Source: Ensifer sp. MPMI2T
Lineage (GTDB): Bacteria; Pseudomonadota; Alphaproteobacteria; Rhizobiales; Rhizobiaceae
DNA: 64,000 nucleotides
Reading direction: 5' to 3'
Assembly (NCBI RefSeq): GCF_004827385.1
Contig: NZ_SRXN01000011.1
Location: forward strand, 124,001 to 188,000
How positions within the stretch are numbered: position 1 is the first letter of the stretch; each line of letters opens with the position of its first letter. Shown one piece after another: positions 26,063 to 34,872 of the stretch. Made by a program: the position numbers and the translations under genes. The notes beneath the pieces were generated by a model that searched no databases, was not told the DNA's origin, and saw only the letters and a list, made by a program, of their open reading frames with translations.

Positions 26063-27687
26063 GCGCTCACCTCCCCCGCCGTGACTTGCAGCGTCGCAAG
26101 GTCCACTTCGATGTCGAGTTTCACGGCGCCTCCCGAGGTGATGACGCAGCCGACCGCCAGCATGTCGCCGCTCGCGCGCACGTTCTGGCGAAAATCGTAG
26201 CGCAGCGCCTCCGAGACACCGTCCCAGCGCGCCACGTCCCAGAGGCCGACGTCCCATTCCGGCGAGGCGGTATCGCCCTCCGTCACACGGTCGAACGGCG
26301 GCACCCTCCGATCGAAGTCGGCGCGGGCGAAAAGCTGCACCTTCGGCTTCGTCTTGGCGCGAAAATACATGTGCGCCATCGTCGTCGCCGTCCGCTGGCC
26401 GAATTGTCCGGCCGGCGTGAACTGCGAGAGATAGGTGGCGGCAAAAGTCAGCCCGTCGTCGGTCCCGCCGGTGTCGCCCTGCCAGCAATAGCCCTCGCGT
26501 GAGCCGAAGAAGAGCCCGCCCTGCAGCGTCTCGAAGCAGTTGGCCCGCCAGTTGCTGAGCGTCGCCCAGCGCCCCGTCAAGACATTCAAGACGAATGTCC
26601 GGTCGCTGACGACGCTGTTGTCGGGAAAGGCGACGAAGACCAGGTTCTGCTCGGCCCAGGGCTTTAGCGTCCAGCCGGAGCCGGTCGCGTTCGCCGCCTG
26701 CCGCCAGTCGTCCTCGATCGGCCGCGACACCGAAACCTGCGTCAGCGCCTGCCGGTCACGCTGAAACACCTGCGACATCGGCGTCAGTCCGTCGGAGGTC
26801 GCAATCAGCACGTCGCCGCCGACGCGGATCCAGGCGTTCTTTCCGAGCGGCTTGCCGATCTGATAGACGCCCTTCAACGCGAAATCGCTGGCGCTCGAAG
26901 GGTCGGAGCCGGCATAGACGGCGATCTCCCCTTCCGTCGAAACGAAGACGCAGAGATCGGAAAGCCCGTCGCCGCTTTCAAGCGACCAGGAAAAGCCGGT
27001 AATGAGCGACCCGCCCTTCTTCATCACCCCGCCGAGCGGAAACACGGCCGCCGCGCCGCCGATCGCGTTTACCGGCAGGTAATAAGCGTCAAGCGTCGCA
27101 TTCTTCAGGAAGAATTCGCGGTTTTTAAACAGCCAGCCATAGTTGAGCTCAGCCATGGTCGTGCTGTCGGAAAAGGTGATCGTCGGCGTCGTCGTCCAGG
27201 CGGCGCCGTCATAGATGCGGCGCGTGTCGGCACCATTCAGGCAGACGAGGAACGAGCCGCCGGCGGTCGTGTGCTGGAAGGCGCACCAGTCGCCGCCGGT
27301 AAGCCCGCTCACGGCTGTGGCCGTCATCGCCGGCGGGGCGGCCGGCGCGGTCATGTCGTAGATCGCGCTCGCCGTCGCCATGAACAGCTTTTCGTTGCTG
27401 CCGAACTTGTATTTGAAGGCGCTGCGGATGGCGCCGCCGTCGGCCGCAAGCCCCACCTTGCGCGAGCCGCCGCGGATCTTGCAGCCGGCAAGCGTCGGCA
27501 GGAAATTCGTAAGCACGGTGGCCGAGCCCGGCGTCTGCGACGCCATGTCGGCGGTGGTCACGAGACCCTGTTTCGGCGCCGGAAAGGTCACCGATTGCGA
27601 GGTCTGCGGCCGGCCGATGCTCGCCTGCCCGCGGTTGGTCTGGGGCAGGCGGCCAGGCCGCACTGTCATCATGCGAACCGTCGTCAT
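26059..27687 (-). CDS. Phage tail/packaged-DNA stabilisation-type protein
   Basis: 542 residues from the ATG at 27687, which overlaps the preceding stop as ATGA; the longer frame to 28344 only shadows that gene. After a Gln/Pro-rich N-terminus comes a beta-rich chain with repeated blocks (FKYKFGSNEKLFMATASAIY, VCLNGADTRRIYDGAAWT, VFVSTEGEIAVYAGSDPSSA, DVLIATSDGLTPMSQVF). These suggest a propeller-like fold, as in P22 gp10-type tail hub proteins. The assignment rests on position and size. Confidence 0.7.
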   Translation of the reverse strand: MTTVRMMTVRPGRLPQTNRGQASIGRPQTSQSVTFPAPKQGLVTTADMASQTPGSATVLTNFLPTLAGCKIRGGSRKVGLAADGGAIRSAFKYKFGSNEKLFMATASAIYDMTAPAAPPAMTATAVSGLTGGDWCAFQHTTAGGSFLVCLNGADTRRIYDGAAWTTTPTITFSDSTTMAELNYGWLFKNREFFLKNATLDAYYLPVNAIGGAAAVFPLGGVMKKGGSLITGFSWSLESGDGLSDLCVFVSTEGEIAVYAGSDPSSASDFALKGVYQIGKPLGKNAWIRVGGDVLIATSDGLTPMSQVFQRDRQALTQVSVSRPIEDDWRQAANATGSGWTLKPWAEQNLVFVAFPDNSVVSDRTFVLNVLTGRWATLSNWRANCFETLQGGLFFGSREGYCWQGDTGGTDDGLTFAATYLSQFTPAGQFGQRTATTMAHMYFRAKTKPKVQLFARADFDRRVPPFDRVTEGDTASPEWDVGLWDVARWDGVSEALRYDFRQNVRASGDMLAVGCVITSGGAVKLDIEVDLATLQVTAGEVSA

Positions 27688-28286
27688 GATGCCCCCCTGT
27701 CTGCATTGATCTCCTGCAGGAGATCCGCCTCGAATTCGGCAAGGTTGTCCTCGAACGGGAGGCCCTTCTGGCGCTTCCAGCGCCAAATCAGCCCTTTCTT
27801 CAGCAGCCGCTCGGGAAAGAGCGTCGTGTCGTCGTCGGCGCGAAAAGTTTCGCGCTCCTCGTAGGGATCGCCGAGCACCCAGTTTTTCGAGACGTAATCG
27901 ATCGTCGCGCCGGCGGCGGAAGCGGCCGGCGAGAAGAACATCGTCCGGCCACTCAGGTGGCAATAAAGTTCGGCGGAAGCGACGCCGGCGATCACGGCCC
28001 ATTGGCCGCCGTTGGTGGCCGGGCGGAAGAAGCGACCGTCCGCCGCCCGCACCGCCCCTCCCGGTGCCGGCCGTTGGTAGTCGGCAGGCAGGATCTCCGG
28101 CGAAGCGGAAACGGCATGCGTCTTCAGCATCCGCTTCCAGTCGGCGCGCCGCGCAATCTCCGCGCCAGCCTCCTCGGCCAGCGCCACCATCGTTTGTGCA
28201 TTCGGATCGTTCGTCCCGTAGACGCTGTCGAAGCGGTCGAGCGAGACGATGTCCGAGACTTCGTTGATCACGGTCAGAAGTGTCAT
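27684..28286 (-). CDS. Phage head-tail connector/tail accessory protein
   Basis: 200 residues. It begins MTLLTVINEVSDIVSLDRF, typical of podovirus proteins that attach to the portal, and includes AQTMVALAEEAGAEIARRAD, IDYVSKNWVL and a basic KKGLIWRWKRQKGL helix. Both ends are ATGA overlaps with the neighbouring tail genes, so the three are translationally coupled. The exact homologue is not identified. Confidence 0.72.
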   Translation of the reverse strand: MTLLTVINEVSDIVSLDRFDSVYGTNDPNAQTMVALAEEAGAEIARRADWKRMLKTHAVSASPEILPADYQRPAPGGAVRAADGRFFRPATNGGQWAVIAGVASAELYCHLSGRTMFFSPAASAAGATIDYVSKNWVLGDPYEERETFRADDDTTLFPERLLKKGLIWRWKRQKGLPFEDNLAEFEADLLQEINADRGAS

Positions 28287-28879
28287 GGCGTCGGGCCTCC
28301 GATGACGATTTCTGCGTTGCCCCAGCGCAGGCGCTCGTCGGCAAGCCCCAGCGCGGCCATTGCCAGGCGTTTCAGTGCCTCGGCCGCACCCGCCTTGGCG
28401 GCATCGCGCTCCCAGACGGCGATCTCCTCGACGAGCGCGTAGAGGTACACGTCCGGCGCCTTTTCGATCAGCCAGTTGCCCGGCGCGGCGGCCGTCAGCG
28501 GCGGGATTTTCGCGTAGTAGGTCAGGCGAATGTCCTCGCCGCCCTTCGGCCGCACCTTGATGGCGCTGCCGATGATCGCGTAGCCGAGCAGCGGACCGCC
28601 GGATGTCTCGTGGCTGCTGAGCTCCTGCAGCGGCAGCGCCCGGAGCGCCCGACCGTCTGCGGCAAGCACCTGCCGCGCCTCCAGGAAATCCGCCGGCAGG
28701 CTGCCCTCGCCTTCGGTCAACTGCACAGCCGCCGTCTTTTCCATCTCGGCAACGCGCATCACGCGGTTGAGCTTGAGCTCGGCCATCACGAGGAAGCGCG
28801 GGAAAAGCTGGGCGATGTCGTCGCGGCCGGAATAGTCACCGGCGTCGACGAGGAGTGACGCATAGTCGGAAATAGTCAT
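28283..28879 (-). CDS. Phage adaptor protein (head-tail joining)
   Basis: 198 residues from the ATG at 28879, overlapping the upstream stop as ATGA. The pattern MTISDYASLLVDAGDYSGRD, LFPRFLVMAELKLNRVMRV and LPADFLEARQV, with a C-terminal VYLYALVEEIAVWERD helix, is that of the short adaptor proteins that bind under the portal. It is similar in style to the following gene, suggesting an old duplication within the connector. Confidence 0.75.
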   Translation of the reverse strand: MTISDYASLLVDAGDYSGRDDIAQLFPRFLVMAELKLNRVMRVAEMEKTAAVQLTEGEGSLPADFLEARQVLAADGRALRALPLQELSSHETSGGPLLGYAIIGSAIKVRPKGGEDIRLTYYAKIPPLTAAAPGNWLIEKAPDVYLYALVEEIAVWERDAAKAGAAEALKRLAMAALGLADERLRWGNAEIVIGGPTP

Positions 28880-29199
28880 AGATGTCCCTCGAAGCTGCGC
28901 CAGGCGCGGTTGTCTCCGTCGTTGAGCCATCGCTTCACATAGTGGTCGTCGCCCTCGGAGTGGGCCCGCACCAGGTTTTCGGAATGGGCCAGGTTGAGCG
29001 GGATTGAGGCGACCTTGGTCCATTCGCCGAAGGCGTTGCCGGCGGTGGCATGGCGCGTGAATTCGTTCTGGCGGACGAGGTTCTCGACCGGATAGTCCGT
29101 CCGCCAATGGGTCCTGTTGCCGTCCTCCATGACCCAGACGGAACGGCCGGTTTGAAAATCATAATCGAAGAGCTTCCATTGACCGTCGCGGATCACCAT
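28876..29199 (-). CDS. Phage structural-region protein, 107 residues
   Basis: The ATG at 29199 follows GGGAGAGTGACC. The sequence MVIRDGQWKLFDYDFQTGRS...WRTDYPVENLVRQNEF is soluble and compact. It is the first of five genes joined by 4-base overlaps running to the GNAT-like gene. No family is recognised. Confidence 0.75.
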   Translation of the reverse strand: MVIRDGQWKLFDYDFQTGRSVWVMEDGNRTHWRTDYPVENLVRQNEFTRHATAGNAFGEWTKVASIPLNLAHSENLVRAHSEGDDHYVKRWLNDGDNRAWRSFEGHL

Positions 29200-29201
29200 G
29201 G

Positions 29202-29369
29202 TCACTCTCCCGGCAGCGGATCGGCCCGCTCGGCCTTGCCGCTGGCGATCAGCGCCTTGGCCTCGCCGAGGCTCAAGGATACGACGGTTCCGGCGGACGT
29301 CCGCTCGCCGTCGTTGAGCCAGACGTCATACGTCAGCCGGACAGGCACCGGCTTCTTTGTTTCGGACAT
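29202..29369 (-). CDS. Small phage protein, 55 residues
   Basis: Short ORF starting MSETKKPVPVRLTYDVWLND and ending with ALIASGKAERADPLPGE. The ATG at 29369 has GGAGAAAGC upstream and the stop lies just before the next ATG. The LSLGEAKALIASGKAERA end is typical of small capsid/connector-region proteins in phages. Too short for many gene finders. Confidence 0.75.
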   Translation of the reverse strand: MSETKKPVPVRLTYDVWLNDGERTSAGTVVSLSLGEAKALIASGKAERADPLPGE

Positions 29370-29383
29370 TGCTTTCTCCAATG

Positions 29384-29410
29384 AAAAAGGCGGCTCCGAA
29401 GAACCGCCTT
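29384..29410 (-). terminator. Rho-independent terminator after the tail lysozyme gene
   Basis: On the minus strand AAGGCGG ... CCGCCTT with TTTTT, 26 bases past the lysozyme stop. It separates that gene from the connector genes. Confidence 0.75.
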
Positions 29411-29435
29411 GCTAACGATGTTTCGATATGCGCGC

Positions 29436-30308
29436 TCAATACCGCCACGGCTTACCATCAAAGTCCGGAGGGGCCGCCGGGACCGGCGTTCGCCACGGCG
29501 GATGGTCATAAGGGATATCGTTCTGGTAGTCCGGGAGCTTCATTGCGTTTCTCGCCGCCGTCTGCCGTTTACGCAGTTGCAGCTTCCTGTCGTTGGGACG
29601 CAAATACCCTCGAGCCAGCAGTTCAGTTGCCTCATCAACATTCCGGGTCGCATAAAAGTCGGTGAGTGCCCTGCGTTCTTCACCATTATCGAATTCGTCA
29701 CCTTTCTTGAATTCGTGCTCCAGGAAGCCATAGTTTGCCTCATAGGAGTGTGGATCCAACCCTCGCTCGTTCGCCCACTTGAAGAAGTCTTCCTTCCGCG
29801 AGCCGTCCCACTGCATGTAGCCAAACGCGTCCTTATCTACATGCCCTCTCTGCCATAGATTGCCAAAGGTCTGTCCGAAACCGCCGCTCTCGTGGTCGGA
29901 GTTTCCGACGATGGCGGCAGCCTGCTCCTCGCGCATCTTCAGCTTTTGCTGAAAATCGCGCTTCAGGCGGGCGGCGATATTGTCCGATAATATATCGGTG
30001 GCCTTCAACTTCCGAAAATGATCCGCCGGCAATTGCGCCGGCTTGCCAAATGCCGTCGTTCCGGTCAGTGCCCCTCGATAATCGATCGGCGCCCTCGGCA
30101 TGGTCTCGACGAGACGACTATGGTCCGGCGCAAAGGGGCGGGAGCGACCGTCGCCGGGATTGCCAACGTTCGTCATGCGCCTCGGGTCAATGGTCGGCCG
30201 ATCATCAAAATCCTCCATCGCGTCGCGCATAGAATAGGTCTCCGCCGGAAATCCCATCCAGTTGAGACTTGTGGATCTTTGGGTATTCGTTGACTTTCGT
30301 CTCGTCAT
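29436..30308 (-). CDS. Phage tail lysozyme (lysozyme-2 type) virion protein
   Basis: 290 residues from the ATG at 30308 after TTGAGGTGAAAGC. The N-terminal 110 residues are polar and low-complexity. The catalytic-type domain (about 125-230) shows AAIVGNSDHESGGFGQ with candidate Glu140, then AFGYMQWDGSRKEDFFKWA. This fits the phage tail lysozyme family that opens peptidoglycan during DNA entry. The position between capsid and connector genes rather than at the lysis end supports a virion role. Confidence 0.82.
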   Translation of the reverse strand: MTRRKSTNTQRSTSLNWMGFPAETYSMRDAMEDFDDRPTIDPRRMTNVGNPGDGRSRPFAPDHSRLVETMPRAPIDYRGALTGTTAFGKPAQLPADHFRKLKATDILSDNIAARLKRDFQQKLKMREEQAAAIVGNSDHESGGFGQTFGNLWQRGHVDKDAFGYMQWDGSRKEDFFKWANERGLDPHSYEANYGFLEHEFKKGDEFDNGEERRALTDFYATRNVDEATELLARGYLRPNDRKLQLRKRQTAARNAMKLPDYQNDIPYDHPPWRTPVPAAPPDFDGKPWRY

Positions 30309-30523
30309 AGCTTTCACCTCAAAAACGGGATTCAAACGACGTATCCCGGCGCGCGTTCCGACGGCCTGTCCAGACCTCTGACGAGCAGAGACGTCGCCCA
30401 TCGCGAATGCGCAACTCTCAAAAGAATCCGCCGGCTGATTGAAATAATCCGGGTTCCAGAAAATGCTGTCGGCGCCAATTGCCGCTTCGCACCATCCAAT
30501 GCATGTCGTCGAACGCGCGCCGC

Positions 30524-30602
30524 GGTTTCGGGACAACGACCTGCGTGCAAGCAAAGACTCAAAGCGCGTCGCATGGCTCCTATTGAATGCGACGCGCTTC
30601 AG
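30524..30602. repeat. Dispersed palindromic repeat, family D (composite copy)
   Basis: Begins CGGTTTCGGGACAACGACCTGC and continues with AAGCGCGTCGCAT ... ATGCGACGCGCTT. The same two modules occur in the same order at 52756-52860. It lies in the 305-base gap between two prophage genes; nothing else is seen there. Confidence 0.75.
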
Positions 30603-30613
30603 AATTCACTGAT

Positions 30614-31720
30614 TTACCTTGCCCCCGTCAGGAACAAATCGGAGGGCTCAGGCAGCGCCGCTGTAAAATCATCCGAGTTGACTGAACAGAACAAGAATCC
30701 TCTCTCCTGGGAAGCTACATCGCCGATAGAGAAGTACTGTGAAGGCGCGTAGCCTGTTTCCTCCGTCGGCAGATCCAGCATCCATCCATGTCCGTCCACA
30801 TATGTGCTTCCGGTGCGCCGCCCGATGGTGTGCCAAAGTCGGGCCGCCCATTCTGCTGTTTCAAATCCCCACGAAATCTTTTCCTTTCCCGCCGATCGAT
30901 CGACCCTTTGGACATAGCCGGTGAGATCGAGTCCCCATGCGTGCACGATCGATTGAAACTTTACCCGCGTTTCAATCGGCTCGTTGCTATTGCCCCACCT
31001 GGATATGCGGCTGAGTTGCACCGCTCCGAAGGCCTCTTGTTCGGCCTTCAAAAGCTTGAAGAATTCCGGCGTGCAGGAAAGCAGCGCCTTCATCAGCCGG
31101 TCGGCGTCGGCGAGCGGCAGCGGCCGCAGTTCGGGCGCTCCAAACAATTCCGTAATATCGGGGAGCCGGAAGACCTCCGTGTCGCTGGTACCAACACTGT
31201 CACATACCAAAATCGACTGCCCCTCCGGGGTATCCATTTCCGAAACTGCGAACTCCGGTGATACCCGACCGTCCTCCCTCGCCTCGTTGCTCCTCCAGTC
31301 GTAATATCGTGATTCCTCAAATGTGATCCCCGTTCGTGCCTCGAGCGCTTGGACAACTTTGTCCCGCGGCCAGGCAACGTGAAGCCACAAATTGTACCAG
31401 GAGAGCGCCTCGTCTTTCCGAACAGAGTAGTCCTGGGAATAACCGATGATCGGAAGGCCACCCATCGCGATCGGCTTGGCGAAGATCGCCATTTGCTTGT
31501 AGTAATTTTCCCGCGGCGGACCATGCGGCGAGTTGCTCTCGCCTTCATCCAAATCGATCCTAACCGGCCCGAGCGCCGCCCTTTCCTCTTTCAGCACCGA
31601 AAAGAACTCCGGTTTGCAGGAAAGCAGCGCATCGAGCAGCCGCTCCGGCGCGGCAAGTGCCGGTGCGGCGAAATTGAGTGCGACGAAAGCGACCAGAGCC
31701 GCGATGAAACTCCTGAACAA
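30614..31720 (-). CDS. Secreted protein with two copies of a Cys-containing repeat (cargo)
   Basis: 368 residues. The signal peptide (MFRSFIAALVAFVALNFAAP, cleaved near ALA) predicts export. Two copies of a roughly 165-residue unit follow: RLLDALLSCKPEFFSVLKEE (from residue 27) and RLMKALLSCTPEFFKLLKAE (from residue 207). Each ends with a second Cys and an LP-x-x-x-x-LF motif, so each unit probably holds one disulfide. The next gene upstream encodes a single-unit relative. No family is recognised. No phage structural role is suggested; this may be lysogen-expressed cargo. Confidence 0.8.
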   Translation of the reverse strand: MFRSFIAALVAFVALNFAAPALAAPERLLDALLSCKPEFFSVLKEERAALGPVRIDLDEGESNSPHGPPRENYYKQMAIFAKPIAMGGLPIIGYSQDYSVRKDEALSWYNLWLHVAWPRDKVVQALEARTGITFEESRYYDWRSNEAREDGRVSPEFAVSEMDTPEGQSILVCDSVGTSDTEVFRLPDITELFGAPELRPLPLADADRLMKALLSCTPEFFKLLKAEQEAFGAVQLSRISRWGNSNEPIETRVKFQSIVHAWGLDLTGYVQRVDRSAGKEKISWGFETAEWAARLWHTIGRRTGSTYVDGHGWMLDLPTEETGYAPSQYFSIGDVASQERGFLFCSVNSDDFTAALPEPSDLFLTGAR

Positions 31721-31812
31721 GATTGCTCCTCTCGACGCAAAAAAAATTCAATTGCTTGTTTCCGCGCTCGCGGCTGACAAGCCGTCGTTCCCGGCGGGAA
31801 CGTCCCTCGCTT

Positions 31813-32403
31813 TCAATATTTCCAGAGCAGGTCTTCCACGCTTGGCAAACCTTGCATAGGTTTCAGCGCCGCCGTCTCGGCAAAGCACCAGATGCTACTA
31901 CCCATTCCATACTTGTCCTGGTACCGGCGAATAAGAAGCAGGCTCCACGGGTCCGGTCGCTCCCAGTTTTCCGGGCTCATCATCCAACCGTCTGCAAGCG
32001 GCTCGAATTTCGCGCCCGGCACATTCGCTTCGAGCGATTTGATGACTTCTTGCGGCTCGTCCGGAACCAGAACCCCCCAAATATGCGTCCTCATATCGCC
32101 GGAGCCGGCGCTGGCGCCAGAGATAACGGTCTGCAGGTAGACCTCGACGCGAAGTCCGCGAGCCATAATCGCTTGTTGGAAGGTTGCGACACTTGCCATG
32201 GACTCGACAAACTCGGCAACAGGAATGAGACGCTGCGTGAGCAGGGCAGGCATGAATGCCGATTTCTCAGTCTTTAGAACCTCGAAGAAATCCGGCTTGC
32301 ATGTAAGGAGTGCATCGATAATTTCGTCGGGGTCGGCCGCTGCCGGTGCAGCAAAAAGCGTCCCGACCAGCACCATCAAGGTGCCGAGTCTACTGAGAAA
32401 CAT
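31813..32403 (-). CDS. Secreted protein with one copy of the Cys-containing repeat (cargo)
   Basis: 196 residues. The signal peptide (MFLSRLGTLMVLVGTLFAAP) is followed by one repeat unit starting EIIDALLTCKPDFFEVLKTE and ending with SSIWCFAETAALKPMQGLP-x-x-x-x-LL. It corresponds to half of the 368-residue neighbour, so duplication with fusion made that one. The ATG at 32403 lacks a strong ribosome site (GACGTGAGGG upstream). Confidence 0.8.
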   Translation of the reverse strand: MFLSRLGTLMVLVGTLFAAPAAADPDEIIDALLTCKPDFFEVLKTEKSAFMPALLTQRLIPVAEFVESMASVATFQQAIMARGLRVEVYLQTVISGASAGSGDMRTHIWGVLVPDEPQEVIKSLEANVPGAKFEPLADGWMMSPENWERPDPWSLLLIRRYQDKYGMGSSIWCFAETAALKPMQGLPSVEDLLWKY

Positions 32404-32543
32404 TATCCCTCACGTCTTTACGCGGCATTCGTCAAGTTTTGCCATCAACGGTTCATGGACAATCGCCATAACACCTTTTCCTTGTAGAACATAACGCGAA
32501 CATATGCAAGAGAGTGCTGCTAATATTCACGGCCCAGAGCGGC

Positions 32544-33509
32544 TCAATCCAGCCAGTTCTTCAGGACGTCCTTCAATGATCCGCGGTTGCGAAACAGGCG
32601 ATCCCAGAACTGCAGTTCATCTGAACCCGCCGACGGTAAGGATGAGTCGGAGCCCCCTTCCGGCCGGCTGCTGGGACCTACATGCAATTGTGACGCTCCG
32701 TCACGGCGCAGTTGCTCGGCTTTTGCGGCAAGCGCTTCTGCAAGCGGCCCCTGCGTATGATCTTCAGCGCTGCCCGAGAACCGCTCTTCGAATGGCGCGG
32801 GCCGTGCCTGCGGCGCCGGCATTCGGCCGTCGTGCTCGAGGAAGTTCATCGTATAACGGTGCAGAAACTCGTCCTCCGTTAATCGCTGTTCGCTACCGCC
32901 AGGCAGACTCGTCCATGTCGTTGCCAAATTGCGGCCGCTCGCCTTGATCTCATCGGGAAGGGCCGAACGAAGGGCCGAGTCCAAATCGCCCCCCTTGGTA
33001 GCGCGACGGTAACGGTCTTTGGCGAGGCTCCATGCTGCGACGTCTTGATTAGAGGGAGAAAAATCGCGCAGATTCAGCTTTCTCGCATACTCGTCCCACG
33101 TCGGAGCGGTCATTTGATAACGGCCAGCCGCGGTGCTTTTGCCGCCAGCGTGCTGGCCTTTGCTTATCCGGGCTGGGTTGCGGGGGTGGTCGGAAAGGTC
33201 GGTAAAGCGTCTCCCACCGAACATGAGATCATATTCACCGCCTTCCCCAGCAGCGATCACATCAAGTAATGCCCGTTGATAAGGCGCTAGGTTGTCTGGC
33301 TGCTTTTCAATCCTGCCGCCTTTTGCGACGTTCGCTTCCCGGAACCCACGTGGTGCCTGGACGAGTCCCGCGTCGGCAGCAGCGAGCGAATCGATCGCTT
33401 TCGCTTGCTCGTTTCCTTCGGCCACTGATCGCCAGATGTCCGTTCGAGCATTTGGCTTGCCGGTTCGTGTCGTGTCGCCTTTTAGGCTCACGTTCCTTTT
33501 CGTGATCAT
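32544..33509 (-). CDS. Virion muramidase, GH104-type lysozyme domain
   Basis: 321 residues. The central domain (about 75-225) has ALLDVIAAGEGGEYDLMFGG with catalytic-type Glu89, TAAGRYQMTAPTWDEYARKL, FSPSNQDVAAWSLAK and a TTWTSLPGG end, the pattern of GH104 muramidases. The N-terminal 70 residues and the C-terminal 100 are polar and disordered-looking. It lies directly behind the capsid gene, so a virion-borne enzyme is likely; the endolysin at 19949 has a related fold. Confidence 0.85.
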   Translation of the reverse strand: MITKRNVSLKGDTTRTGKPNARTDIWRSVAEGNEQAKAIDSLAAADAGLVQAPRGFREANVAKGGRIEKQPDNLAPYQRALLDVIAAGEGGEYDLMFGGRRFTDLSDHPRNPARISKGQHAGGKSTAAGRYQMTAPTWDEYARKLNLRDFSPSNQDVAAWSLAKDRYRRATKGGDLDSALRSALPDEIKASGRNLATTWTSLPGGSEQRLTEDEFLHRYTMNFLEHDGRMPAPQARPAPFEERFSGSAEDHTQGPLAEALAAKAEQLRRDGASQLHVGPSSRPEGGSDSSLPSAGSDELQFWDRLFRNRGSLKDVLKNWLD

Positions 33510-33596
33510 CGATCTGTTCCTTTTTTAGATCGGCCGCGCACAGAGTCATGGCTGTCTGACCCTGTGGAAGAGGATCGCCGACGATCTCCGCTGCCC

Positions 33597-33627
33597 AAAA
33601 AAGATCAGGGCGAGCCGAAGCCCGCCC
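33597..33627 (-). terminator. Rho-independent terminator after the capsid gene
   Basis: On the minus strand GGGCGGGC-TTCG-GCTCGCCC followed by TGATCTTTTTT, 20 bases past the capsid stop. A UUCG-capped stem is typical of strong terminators. Confidence 0.88.
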
Positions 33628-33647
33628 CGTCCGCGTGTCCGCCAACC

Positions 33648-34643
33648 TCAGCTTGCCTCGCTCAACCCAAACAGATCAGCCGCGACGCCAAGGCCCTTTT
33701 CGTTGTGCACCTTCAGCGTCCCCTCGCCGATGATCACGCCCTTGTCGGCGTCGCCGGTCTTAGCGACGTCGCGGTCTTCCTGGATCTGGCGCAGCCACAG
33801 GAAGGAGAGCATGTCCGTGTCGATGAAGAAGGCATTGCGGGCAAGCCCGGCGCTCACCGCCTGCACCCGGTTCGGATGGATCATCACTGTGCCGAACGGG
33901 CCTTCGTAATAGTCCGCCGTCGCGACGATGGTGTTGCGCTCTCCGCCTTGCGAAACCGCGTAGCGGAACGGCGCGACATTGCTGTCGGACATGAAGGTGA
34001 CGAAGACGGATTTGACATAGGGCGATACCGAGACATGGCGGAAGTTTGCGCCGTTCTGGTAGCCCTGCTGCATCACCGTATCGAGGATCGCCTTTGTGAA
34101 GGGGCGCTGCGTACCGTCGGTCGGCGCCACCGTCAGGCCGGTACCTGCGCTGAACCCGCCATTGGCGCCGCCTGCCCCGCGCGAGACGTTGGACGTGAGC
34201 CAGGTGCTGAGCGAGCCGAACTCGCGGGTGGCGCCGCTGACGGATGCATTGGTGTCGGCGATGGCGAATTCCACGTCCTTTCGGATCTCGACGCCCTTCT
34301 TCAGCTTCTGGTACTTGCGCTTCTGCACGTTGCCGGCCTCAGCCGTCACTTCTTGCGTGGCGGAGATGATCCAGTCCTTGCGCATGATCTGGGTGTAGTT
34401 GCCGAGCCGTTTCGGCGGGGTGATCGCGCCGAAGGCGTATTCCTCGCCTTCCTCGCGGATATTGGCGCCGGGCGCGGCGAGCTCGTCCGTCTCCCATTCC
34501 GGGTGATAGGTGTTGCACTTGCCCTTTTCGATCAGCGAATAGATCGGGGTATCTTCCGGCGTGATGCGCGACACGACGTCGGAGAGCTCCTCCCGATTAC
34601 CGACGGCCTGGGTAGTCTGGAAGGTATTGGTGAGAACTGCCAT
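33648..34643 (-). CDS. Major capsid protein (SU10-like, DUF5309)
   Basis: 331 residues from the ATG at 34643 after AGAAGGACCAGAAA. It reads MAVLTNTFQTTQAVGNREEL, then ITPEDTPIYSLIEKGK, EEGEEYAFGAITPPKRLGNY, MRKDWIISATQEVTAEAGN and VFVTFMSDSNVAPFRYAV, the signature order of the SU10/DUF5309 capsid family with the HK97 fold. Length is normal and no motif is missing, so it looks functional. The scaffold gene lies upstream and a strong terminator downstream. Confidence 0.9.
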   Translation of the reverse strand: MAVLTNTFQTTQAVGNREELSDVVSRITPEDTPIYSLIEKGKCNTYHPEWETDELAAPGANIREEGEEYAFGAITPPKRLGNYTQIMRKDWIISATQEVTAEAGNVQKRKYQKLKKGVEIRKDVEFAIADTNASVSGATREFGSLSTWLTSNVSRGAGGANGGFSAGTGLTVAPTDGTQRPFTKAILDTVMQQGYQNGANFRHVSVSPYVKSVFVTFMSDSNVAPFRYAVSQGGERNTIVATADYYEGPFGTVMIHPNRVQAVSAGLARNAFFIDTDMLSFLWLRQIQEDRDVAKTGDADKGVIIGEGTLKVHNEKGLGVAADLFGLSEAS

Positions 34644-34740
34644 TTTCTGGTCCTTCTGTGAAATGAGATCGGCCGCCCGCGTGTGGAGTTCATGCGGGAA
34701 AGCCTTTATGTTGTTGATATGATCGGAGCCGGTCCGGCTT

Positions 34741-34872
34741 GCCCCTTGCCCCCCTCTCTCGCCCCGCACGCGGGGAGAATTTGGGCGGGGCACCGCCACA
34801 CGTCTCCTTCGCCCCGCAAGCGGGGAGAAGGTGGCCAGCAGGTCGGGTGTCCGAAACACCCCGCGAGCGGGG
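34741..34872. repeat. Three tandem GC hairpins between scaffold and capsid genes
   Basis: Three short palindromes in a row: CCCCGCacGCGGGG (about 34762), CCCCGCaaGCGGGG (about 34812) and CCCCGCgaGCGGGG (about 34859). They begin 1 base past the scaffold stop, with about 35-36 bases between them. Similar GGGGAGAA/CCCCGC modules are common intergenic repeats in rhizobia. They could end or process the scaffold transcript before the capsid gene. Confidence 0.75.
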
